From: Owenia fusiformis
Taxonomy: Eukaryota > Annelida > Polychaeta > Sabellida > Oweniidae
Direction: 5' to 3'
Length of the DNA: 64,000 nt
Assembly (NCBI GenBank): GCA_903813345.2
Contig: CAIIXF020000007.1
Location: 38,674,671 to 38,738,670, forward strand
Shown: piece after piece, positions 37,001 to 49,000 of the stretch
How the letters are laid out: every line of letters starts with the position of its first letter
How positions within the stretch are numbered: the first letter of the stretch is position 1
The notes under the pieces: model-generated
Told to the model about the DNA's origin: nothing
Databases searched by the model: none
Seen by the model: only the letters and a program-made list of their open reading frames with translations
Translations under genes and position numbers: made by a program

Positions 37001-40000
37001 AAAAACTCCATATCATGTTTATAATGTACATGTAAATTCAGAATCCCATAATAATAGCTTTATTGATGTGTATAGAAAATTTTACTGTGGATGATTACTT
37101 GTCAAGTTGAAAGCCCATGCTAGAGGGTTTTTCAAGCTCCATGTTTGTTCAAGCTTCATGTTTGTTCAAGCTTTATGTTCCCTGCATTTCTAAATTCCAA
37201 GGATATTACATTTTATCATATCATTGTTAGAAATTCCTACAGGCTGCGGGCAATACTTTTTGCAAAAATCATTAAAAGATGTAAACAGGTATTGCCCTCC
37301 ATAGAATGAAATATTTGGTTATAGCGCATATTTAATTGGCAATTCTATAAATTATAGTTGCTCAAGATTGTAGAAGTATATTGTATTATTGTTACATTTT
37401 ATTTTCGTAATGCATCGTATCACAGACAAAACAACTTTTAATAACTTACTTGCATTTGCATTTCACAAATGTGATGTGATCTGCCATGACAAGTGACTAA
37501 TGCCAATGATGTACTTGTATTCTTCAATAGGAGAGAACTGGGGACTGATAAACATTGTCATGGAGAGAGAGTTTCATTGCAATCAAAATAGTTGAGGTCA
37601 GGTGCATTCTCCTCATCCGATTATTTTGGATACATTGATCTGACCCAGCTGTACTGCTACTGTACATCCGTTAGTGGTATGTGTACATGTGCATCTTCAT
37701 CTTGAAGGAGGGTCATGATTTACTACAAAATCAATAACATATCACTGTACATGTAGATTTACCATTACAATTATATATTTCGAAAATAAATGAAAGCACT
37801 TGCACGTGGCCAATTAGACAGGGAATTCAGCATGTTTAGCTGAGGAAGAAAAAACAGTCAAAAATAAAATATTCAACTTTCTGAACTAGGCCTAAAGCTA
37901 TGGAAAAAGACACTGTATCGACGCATTGTGCAGCGATTATGAAAGAACTTACCTTGTTTGAGATATATGAAGTGTAATTTCATCTTGAGAATGTAGAAGC
38001 TTTTGAATGAGAGCCAAAAACCGATCAGATTTTGATTTATTTTTTAGTTAACTTTTTGTTCCTCTAGTTTGAAGAGTTTTGACAAATCTAGGTCATGGCA
38101 AGAAATCGACTAATTTTGACTCAATAAACTTATAAAATGGCTTGTAAAATATCATAACATAAGTAAATAAATAAGTTAGATAAAAGAGTTCAAATAAATC
38201 GGGTGTAGCTTGAAACTAAGAGAAAGAAAAAAGAAATTTATGTGCTTTTTGTAGATCTAACCAGGAAGTAAAGTTTACCGGTGGCATTTCAAGCTAACTA
38301 GGAGCGATTGCATTTGTTACATACCTTCTGTACAGCTTCTAGCGGGCACTTCTGACTTTATTCTTGGTCCTCTTGTCCATTAGGCGCCCATTCAACGCCC
38401 TCCCGTTCGCGAATTTTCACATTAGACTGGGATAAATTTTGGCTGAATTTTGTTTTTTACTTTCACTTCCGTAATGGGGAATATCGATTTTACGACTTCA
38501 TCAAGAGGAGATTGAGATGTTTGAGCCATGTAATATTGCAAAGAGGAGTCCATGACATTTAATATACACAAAACACAACGTATTACCCATACAGATGTTT
38601 TTATTGAGCACATTTATTGACAACGGGCACCATAGTTTTACGACATTGCCATAAAGTAGTTCTCGTATCATAACAATAACACGATGACGTCACGCTAGAT
38701 TTGATTTAGTCCACCACGTCCTTAAATAGCAAAAATACAAGTTTAAGTTATGGCTACATGAGTTATTGCAAAGATATTGTATATCCCAAAATAAGCCAAA
38801 AGATCAGGGTCATCATAAATTGACATTATTACGACAGGGAGAAAAACATACCTTTCTCCATCATCCTACATATTTTGTAAAACTGGGAATTGTTTGAATA
38901 AGCATTTGTAATTTTTATGTTTATTCCAGCCACACAGGGTGGTGAAGCTGCCATGTGAATCAGAGAGCATTAAAGGAGGAGAAAAGTCTAGATTCAGTAT
39001 GATCTACTTTGGAAACCCTGATTGGGATGCAGTTATTAACAGCATTGATGACTCCAAATATGAACCCATTAAAGCAAATGACCACTTAGATGAACTTTGG
39101 AATGAATCATTTGGAAAATATTGAGATAAACCAAAATAAGAACACACATTTGTATAAACTACAGGAACAATCATATAACAAAACTGTAGATAAATATTAA
39201 TTAGACTAAAAACATCATTATATGGTATGCTCATCAGAGCATTGTTTACACTTCTGCATATCAGTCCTTAATAAAATAAAACACAAAAAAACTCTGTAAC
39301 ATTAAATTATGATTCATAAGCACAGTATAAAAAGGCATAGTTGACTTCATATGTTAAGTCCTTTTGAGTATTGAATGGCACTGTTTGAGTCTACTGTACC
39401 ATATTTCACTGTACCCTTAGTTTTATTGTAGCCAAAATGATACCATAGCAGTGTAGTGCAGAGATAAGTTGTATAAAGTGAAGATTGCAACTTTCAATTC
39501 AATAAAGTAAAACCCATCAATTAAACTTTAATATTGTGTGAATTTATTTTCATATTTAGTGTAATCTCACTGAATTGAAAGTCTAATTTTTGTGGATATC
39601 TGCATCTTTTAATCATCAAAGACTAAAATTTTCTTTCATTTGATGACAGAATGGAATCCTGTATTGATTTTTAAATTTTTTGACGAAAGGGGAAATATCC
39701 CCATTGGAAAAATGTTAAGGAAATCTTTCAAAGTTCATTATATCTTTTTAAGTTTAATCACAACCTGCATGCCAACAAAACCGTTGCACGCTAATTGAGT
39801 GTTATATTAATCTTATTAGCAAGATTAATTAACTGACTCTTGCCATAGTAATAGTATTCTTTCCAAACCAAAACCTCTACTGCCATCTATTTATCCATGT
39901 ATCTGAGTTATCAAATATTACATTTTTTACAAAAAATGGTAGTCATTTTGAAATACAGTGGACACATTGAAATTTTTTCTTGAGTACCCTTCCTATGTCC

Positions 40001-43000
40001 CCAAGCATCAGCATACCAAATTTTAATGCAATCTCTCAACTGGTATTTGAGTTATCAAAGATAAGATTTGTTACAAAAAAATGGTGGCCATTTTGAAATT
40101 AAGTGCCATCTTGAAAGATATTTTTTACAAAAAATGATGGCCATTTTGAATTGAGCAGGCACATTGAAAATTGTTCTCGAGCAGAGGTCTTTCACCCATA
40201 AGCATAAGTGTATAAACAATTGGATGGACAACTTAATAGACTGCTTCCCTACAAACTTTGTTCAGTGGGATGATCACATTAGCATGGTGAGAGTTTCATT
40301 TCAAATATCTATTATCGAAAAACAATGTTCTAAAGTAGATACACTTAACCCAGAGATTTATGTTATGTTGTGTTTTGTTTACTACAAAAGTTTTAACCCT
40401 TAATGAACTTTTTATCAAAAGCAAATTTAAATGTTCTATTGGCAAGGTCAAATAGACATAAAACAGCTGTTTACTTTCAAAAGTTAAGGTTATTAATACT
40501 TAACTTATAAATGTATATGCATTCTAAGGAATATGGCAGAAACTCCTATAGTTGACTTCAAGGATTATGGCCTCCATATTGATGCTGAGCACAGCCCAAC
40601 TGATGAACAACTACAAGAGCTTGCAGAGGATGTGTATAAGGCACTCTCTGGGGTGGGCTTTATGTATATCAAGAATCATGGCATACCAGCTGATTTGGTG
40701 AGAAACGTTAACTACATGTACATGTGCAGTTATATCAAACCATTCACTGCCTAATTAATATAACAAAAGCTTGCAGAGGATGTGTATAAGGCACTGACTG
40801 GAGTGGGATTTATGTATATCAAGAATCATGGCATATCAGCTGATTTGGTGAGAAACGTTAACTACATGCACATGTGCAGTTATATCAAACCATTCACTGC
40901 CTAATTAATATAACAAAAGCTTGCAGAGGATGTGTATAAGGCACTCACTGGGGTGGGCTTTATGTATATCAAGAATCATGGCATACCAGCTGATTTGGTA
41001 AGACTGTTAACTACATGTACATCTGCAGTTATATCAAACCATTCACTGCCTAATTAATATAACAAGAGCTTACAGAGGATGTGTATAAGGCACTGACTGG
41101 GGTGGGCTTTATGTATATCAAGAATCATGGCATATCAGCTGATTTGGTGAGAGAGGCTAGCTGCATGTATGCCAAATCTATTTATTCATTTGGTAAATAT
41201 TGAACAATGTACATCCTACATAATCATTTCCCTTTCTGAGCTACCACATGCATACAGTAAAACCTGTCAAATCCAAACGCTCTGGGACAAGCATAAAGTG
41301 TTCAGATAAGCACATGTTCACATTTCAAAGTTTTATAAACATGTATGTCAACGGGACATGACAAAATTGGAAATGAGAAAAAAAGTTCACATTTAGAGGT
41401 GTTTCGTTATACATGTACAGGTTTCACTGTATCTCGTATAATGATAATTTTATGCAATGCATTCCAGTTCAAGAGAATGGAGAATATTGCAAGGGAATTT
41501 TTCAGCTTACCAAGGGAAGAGAAGGAGAAATGTGGCTTCACAGAAGATGGGAAATATGGCTATTCTGGTGTTGCAGAACAAAAGTATGATGTTTTTAAAA
41601 AACACCCACTCATAGATTTTTTAATAGTTAGGGACGTAATATATGTTCTAACCCAGAGATTTACAAACTGAATTAAGAAATCCCAAATTTAATGTTTGAA
41701 CATCTGAAATAAGGATGAGTGATTTATTGGTATCATATCTGAGCTATTAGAGAGGTTAAGCAACACTACTTTTTACAATGTAAACCTAGAACGGGAAGGC
41801 GCACACAGTTTTTTCGCAGGATGTAATGTCATATTGTTCTACTTTTTTCCCAGTTTACGTACATCCAAACATGAAAAATCAAAGTCTAGGTAAGTCGTTC
41901 CATAAAGGATTTTTCGTACTTTATCAAGTTCGATTGAGATAAATATGATATAGGTCGAATGCATAAATATGTTTGACACAAATCTGTGTATATATCGAGA
42001 TCATTTGTTTCCAATCTAATCAAATATAACTTGAATATTGAGCCACCTATTTCAAATGTAAAATCTGATCAGATTACATGCATGGCAATAGCCCACATGT
42101 CAACTCATCTTAATTCTACTATACATATTGTGACACTATAGTAATAAAACTACGAATGCTTTAAAGAATTTCAGATATTATTGCGTCCTGTAAGATTCAA
42201 GATGTCATAGAACACTGCCAGGCTGTAAAACATCTCCTTTGTTAACACTTTCATCAATTTGTCAATAGAGTAATATTTTTACACTTTTAAAGTAGAAAAT
42301 AAAACGAAAGGCCACTAAGAAAAAGAAAAAAATCATTTTGAGGTTTGCGTTTACGTTACGTCTGAAGTGCTCGGCTTAAAGCACTTTTGTTCATAGTACA
42401 TAAATGGGAACGTTAAGGTTTAAACTTGCCATTCACGTCATAAAAAATCATCTTGCTTAACCTCTCTATTGCAACATTTGAACACATGATCACTACTACA
42501 GACTACTACATCTAAAACTTTATTTAATGATGGATATCTCTTTTTGACAAGAAATACAGTTCAACAGTTTTCATTCTGCCTCCATTAAATCAGCCATTTG
42601 CAACAGTCCTCTTACCAAACTTGGTATTTTCACAACACCTCTATTCATTTAGCCATTTTAGTCGTCTCACCAAACTTGGTATTTTCACACCGCCTCCATT
42701 CATTTAGCCATTTTAGTTGTCTCACCAAACTTTGTATTTTCACACCACTTCCATTCATTCAGCCATTTGCAACAGTCATCTCACCAACTTTGGTATTTTC
42801 ACAACACCTCCATTCATTTAGCCATTTTAGTCGTCTCACCAAACTTGGTATTTTCACACCGCCTCCATTCATTTAGCCATTTTAGTTGTCTCACCAAACT
42901 TTGTATTTTCACACCACTTCCATTCATTCAGCCATTCGCAAGAGTAGTCTTACCAAACTTGGTATTTTCACAACACCTCTATTCATTTAGCCATTCGCAA

Positions 43001-46000
43001 CAGTCGTCTTACCAAACTTGGTATTTTCACAACATCTCTATTCATTTAGCCATTCGTAATAGTTGTCTTACCAAACTTGGTATTTTCACAACACCTCTAT
43101 TCATTCAGCCATTCGCAACAGTCATCTCACCAAACTTGGTATTTTCACACCACTTCCATTCATTCAGCCATTCGCAACAGTGGTCTTACCAAACTTGGTA
43201 TTTTCACAACACCTCTATTCATTCAGCCATTTGCAACAGTCGTCTTACCAAACTTGGTATTTTCACAACATCTCTATTCATTCAGCCATTTGCAACAGTC
43301 ATCTCACCAAACTTGGTATTTTCACAACACCTCCATTAAATCAGCCATTCGCAACAGTCATCTCACCAAACTTGGTATTTTCAGGTTGGGTGGATCAGTT
43401 GATGTAAAAGAACTTTATGATTATGAATACTGGCTCCCTCCTGTGAGTACCTCAGTTATTAATAATCTTTAGGTTGATGTGACTTCTTTCCTTTAAATAC
43501 ATATCTTTAATTACATTGGATCTACTACTCTTGGAATCTCCAACCTAAGTTTGTAATTTCTTTAATTGTTTGACATTGAAATTCAAATTTATGCAAGTAA
43601 CTGAAGTATTACTAGTATATACCCCAAGGTATACTCATACTGTAAAATATAACAAATAATTTACTTAACAGAAATGGCCTGAAAATGTAAATGGTTTCAA
43701 AGAAGTCTTTACAGAAATGTTCAGAGAATTCACCAAATTGTTTGTGAGAGTGCTTGAGGTGATGGCATTATCATTAAATCAGGTTTGTACAAAAAAGTAA
43801 ATGTATTAAGTCATACTATAAAATGATTTAGGTTTTCTATGTTGTTTTTGATAAGGTTGATGTCACAATAAAGTAACTTATTAACCACATCAACTGTATC
43901 CAAAAAATAAGTTTCTATAAAAATGTTTTAGTGAAAAGTTAGAACACCTAAGACACAACATGTGAAAGCACTTTGACAGAAAGGTTATAATTATCAGCAG
44001 TATGACAAAGAAAAATTGCTTCTGCCCACCAAACAATTTTGAAAACATACAATATGAAGTGTATGCTCATAATATTCTTATTTCCATGCGTCTAAAGGAG
44101 AGAACCTTCTTTACAAAACTCCATAATATTCATACCAAGAAGTCAAAGACCCAGCTTAGGATATTAAACTATCCAAAAATGCCAGAAGATTTTAAAAAGA
44201 CTGAGAATCAAATGCGCTTAGGAGAACACACAGATTGGGGTACAGTCACCTTCATTGCACAGGATAGTGTAGGCGGGTTTCAGGTGAGTCAGTAGTTTCA
44301 TGGAAATGAGTGCTTTTGGAGATACAGAGTTAAACATATGACTTGCCTAATTTCATGTACATGTATATAGGTTTGAGAACTTTAGGCATAGAGTTAAGTG
44401 TTATCTTCATGTTAACCATATTTTCATGTTTAGGTGAATTCACGCTCTGGAGGCTGGATTGATGTCACACCTAAAGATGGTTGTTTTATAGTTCTGATTA
44501 CATGTTTAGGTGAAATCACGCTCTGGATGCTGGATTGATGTCATACCAAAAGACGGTTGTGTTATTGTTCTGATCGCGGACCTAATGCAGCGATGGACTT
44601 CAGACAAGTTTCAGGCAAATGTGAGACATTATTTCAATCTCTGAGTCAAGGACAGACGATAAGGTGTATTCAAAGTGATTTATTTTTTTATTTGGGAGCA
44701 CCTTAAACAAACCGTGGAATCATTTTGTATTATCATTTGTGTTATTATTTCCATCACATTGAATTTCGCAATGGGTTCATAGGAACTTGTGACAAAGTTT
44801 GATTTTTAGTTCATAGATGTTTGAAACTTAGGTCATAATAATCTTGAATACTCTACAAATTGCTTACAAATACAGAAATCTTAGAATAAATACTTCTGTT
44901 ATGCTGATATCATCATAAGGGCAGAATGTTTTGGGAACTTGCAGCTTTGTTTACTGTAGACATTGAAGATGCATCATTTCTTGGCATGTGGATATAAACA
45001 ATTTTCGAATAAGACATCATAATGTAAAACAAGAAGAAATTGTTCACTTCCATTTAATTTTTGTGAAATTAACTGAGGCTTCTAAGATGGAAAATGTTAT
45101 TAATTTAGTAATTTATCAATATTACCTTGAACTCAATGACACAATCTTAAACTTCTATGGATGTTGCAGAATGCTAAAGTTAAACTTAGATAAAGATAAC
45201 TTGCATTCAATTGAACATGTTTTATAGTAAGGACTGATGGTAGATTTGACAGGTAAATCACATAGCCAATGGCAAGAAGTGGTTCCAAGAAAGGGGGAAG
45301 TCTAGTCTATTGAGTGACAGTATAACTTTGAATGAAGCCAAGAAGCTATCATATTCAATTAATGATGTTTTGTCTAGCTTCCATAGATTCATAAACATAT
45401 TGGTATATGATGTCATTTTTGTAAAACAATAGGATATGATAAATTGATGGGTGATGATTAGTGGTCGGACTCGCCTGAAAATCTCCACTCGAGTGGGCCA
45501 TGAAAAACCACGATTATATTCGCGATTTGACTTAGTTGAGTTACTTCCGGTTTCAGTTTCCCAAGTAGCGGCAGAATTCATCAATTTGATCAAGTCTTTC
45601 AAGTGCCTCTATACTTTTTATTGTCTAAATCATATTGCACATCCCGATAGATCGTTAAGGTTCACCCCTAGTTCCCTATAGATAGTAAAACTTACCGGAT
45701 AAATAGTGAAAACAAACTTCGTCAATCCAGAAAGTTCCAGGATGCACCGCGGTAGACAAATTTCAAAATTCCCGGCTGTTGGATATTCCCAGAATGCATC
45801 AAACCGGAAATGAAACTTTTGCAAACTGGAAATGAAACTTTTGCATAAAAATAACGAATGCAGAATAAAATCCAAGTATGTTTGTCTTCCACACATGGCA
45901 TTAAATAGAAAATAAGTTGTATTCTATACAGATTAAGCAGAACATTACAACTATAAGCATTGAAATTGCGAATAGGAGAGACGAATCGCGAGTCAAGGTA

Positions 46001-49000
46001 AGGTGAAAACGAGTGAAAAATATTTTTTTGGTAAAAATTTAAAATCGTGAGTTCAAGTTTTCAACTCGATCAATTGAATTTAAGGACAAATGCGAGTAAA
46101 ACTCGAGTGCACGAGTCAGTCTTCCAACCACTAGTGATGATGGACAAATTGACCAAAAACCAGTATTTTGTAAGTGAAATATACATTTTGATGTATGAAA
46201 AACATTGTAATGTAATTGTATAAGGAATTTGCTAACTTTTATTGTTTAAAATATTATAAAACATGTATTTTAAAGAGATAATGACTAAAATGGTTTAAAT
46301 GAGTAGGGTAAAAAGTTCATGAGAATTGTCTGAACCGAGGTTCTGGGATTCAGTTATTAATCATACCTGTCTCAAAAGTTTCAACAAAAACTGAAATAAA
46401 TGGGAACTTTTCAACTTTTTAGAAAATAATGTGGGCAGAAATTTGGCATGTTGATAATTAATCTTCATATAATTTTTCACACTTCTTTCCGGCCAATTCT
46501 TGTTAATGGGTTTTTAGGGATTTCATTGGATAAGACCCCTTATTTTGGCGGCGACAACATAAAAAAAAATTGGGTATAAAAGGGGCAATTTTGTCTGAAA
46601 TCCTCGGAACCTCGTTGCGTGAACTCGGGACAAACTAAAAACTGTAAGTAGCCGATTGAAATGATATTTTTGGACTTTAACTTTTCTTGAATAAATTAAT
46701 ATTTTAAACTATATTTGTTTTCATGTTTTGTAAAAGATAGAGAGACTCAACTACGCCACAAACTCTCTTGAAAAATATTACAATAAACTGTATCCAAATA
46801 TTCCAAAGATTGAACTCTGTTTAATAATGTTAATATTCTGATCTTTTCCAGCCACACAGAGTGGTGAAGCTGCCATGTGAACCAGAAGACATGGAAGGGG
46901 GAGAAAAGTCTAGATTCAGTATGATCTACTTTGGGAATCCTGATTATGATGCAATGATTAGCAGTATTGGTGACTCAAAATATGAACCTATTAATGCTGG
47001 AGACCATTTTGAGAATCTTTTAACCAAAACATTTGGTTACTAAAACCAATCATATTGATACTAAGACTAATAACCATGTAGATTATAGGGAACCATTTCA
47101 TATTATTTCATAATTGTGGTCCAGAATTAATATGACATATGCTAAACAACTAGAAATTGACAGCTCCACGGAGTAGCTAATCCCAACGAACACTATATTC
47201 ATGAATCTGTATATGTCACAATGTAATATTTACCAACTACCCTTGATTAAATTGGCAGATATTAAAAGACATCCATTCATGGGCGTAGCGCCCGGTACAC
47301 CTAGTACTCACAGGCGTACCAGATGATTGCAAATACGCTCCAAATACAACCAAAAATCCAAAATTTTCCTAGGGGGAGAACCCCCAGACCCGCCTGAACT
47401 CTCGTTTTTTGCATTGTTCAAATAGCTAGCGTACTACTCATAAAAATAGCGCTTTGCCCATGACATTAGAGATTTATTATCAATATTTGAGTATAACATA
47501 GCCATACTTTGAAGAGGTCAGAAAATTATTGTGAAACCCCACATAAGGTGGCCATTTTGAATTTTACGAGATCCGATTCAGAAAAATGATACAATATATG
47601 CTATCTGCTCCTTTAATTTGAGTATAATAAAGCTATACTTCAGAAAGATCTCAATATTAACAAAAATTCCTGTTTTCCCAATTTAGCATACAGAGTCCAT
47701 GGGGGGTCAGGTTGAAAACATGGAATGTATGTGAAATGAATATATGTCGTGAAAACACTACCAAATTTTCAATGATCAGTAATATTTATTGTTACTTTGT
47801 TTGAAAATGAAACTTAGATTTTTGCGAAATGTTCCTGCCATTTTTAAAGCGACAGCCATCTTGGGATTTTTTGCATAGAACTATTCACCAGTCTTTCCAC
47901 TAAATATGAAGAAAATCCTTCTACTATAGTACTCGAGTTATCTTCCGGACAGACGGACGGATGACTGATGGACGGACAGACAGAGAGCTTCACTATATCC
48001 CTACAGAACTTTGTTCATTTGGATAATGAATCATAAAATAGGCCTACCTGCTTCGATGTCTATTATACTGAGATCTGTTGGTCCCTTTACTGTACGAAGT
48101 CTATTTGGAGTGAGGCTCCATATGCGTATAGAAGAGTTAGAAAAACCTGCAGCTATTAGAGATGAATCTTCTGTGAACTCAATACACGTCACCCTACAAC
48201 ATTAGGAAGTGGGTTATACAATATGAAAAGCTTAAACACAGTCACAACATCAGTTCTATTAGATTTACATTTGCATTGGATGATTTACCTACTGGATTAT
48301 CTCACTAATTATTTGAGGTCTCTCGGGCATTTTTCTTAACATATTTTACTGCACATATTTTTACCCCCAAATTTTTTGAATAGTAAGTATGTAGCTTCAA
48401 TTTACTCATCCTGGTTCTAACTTACTCATGGTATCCATTGAGGAATGTATAGAAACATATAGAAGGTTGAGTAGTTGGTCCTAACTTACTCATGGTATCC
48501 ATTGAGGAATGTATAGAAACATATAGAAGGTTGAGTAGTTGGTCCTACCTTACTCGTGGTATCCATTGAGGAATGTATAGAAACATATAGAAGGTTGAGT
48601 AGTTGGTCCTAACTTACTCGTGGTATCCATTGAGGAATGTATAGAAACATATAGAAGGTTGAGTAGTTGGTCCTACCTTACTCGTGGTATCCATTGAGGA
48701 ATGTATAGAAACATATAGAAGGTTGAGTAGTTGGTCCTAACTTACTCGTGGTATCCATTGAGGAATGTATAGAAACATATAGAAGGTTGAGTAGTTGGTC
48801 CTAACTTACTCATGGTATCCATTGAGGAATGTATAGAAACATATAGAAGGTTGAGTAGTTGGTCCTAACTTACTCTTGGTATCCATTGAGGAATGTATAG
48901 AAACATATAGAAGGTTGAGTAGTTGGTCCTAACTTACTCGTGGTATCCATTGAGGAATGTATAGAAACATATAGAAGGTTGAGTAGTTGGTCCTAACTTA

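Larger units (their letters stand above)
29947..39124 (+). pseudogene. 2OG-Fe(II) oxygenase, copy 1 (1-bp frameshift in exon 2)
   Basis: Exons: 29947-30111, 30667-30781, 31050-31107, 31388-31498, 32961-33146, 34228-34338 and 38930-39124 (stop). The product is an isopenicillin-N-synthase-like dioxygenase: N-terminal IPVVDFNDYG...GFMYIKNHGI, double-stranded beta-helix with iron ligands in LGEHTDWGT (HxD), a distal His in PHRV and the 2OG-binding RFS. Substrate is unknown. Exon 2 is 115 bp against 116 bp in copy 2; residues after EEKE resume homology only in another frame (GFTEDGKYGY-like). So it is a young pseudogene, a sequencing error, or the split is handled otherwise. All splice sites and iron ligands are otherwise intact. 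AATAAA is at 39270 and 39501. The gene lies inside a TAF5 intron on the opposite strand; its last intron contains a 4.4-kb TTAA-flanked insertion. Confidence 0.85.

Noticed and set aside
42598-43472. ORFs up to 190 codons with repeated TKLGIFTTP-like segments
   Set aside because: They read through the ~55-60-bp intronic array in several frames at once; they are inside an intron and lack family resemblance.
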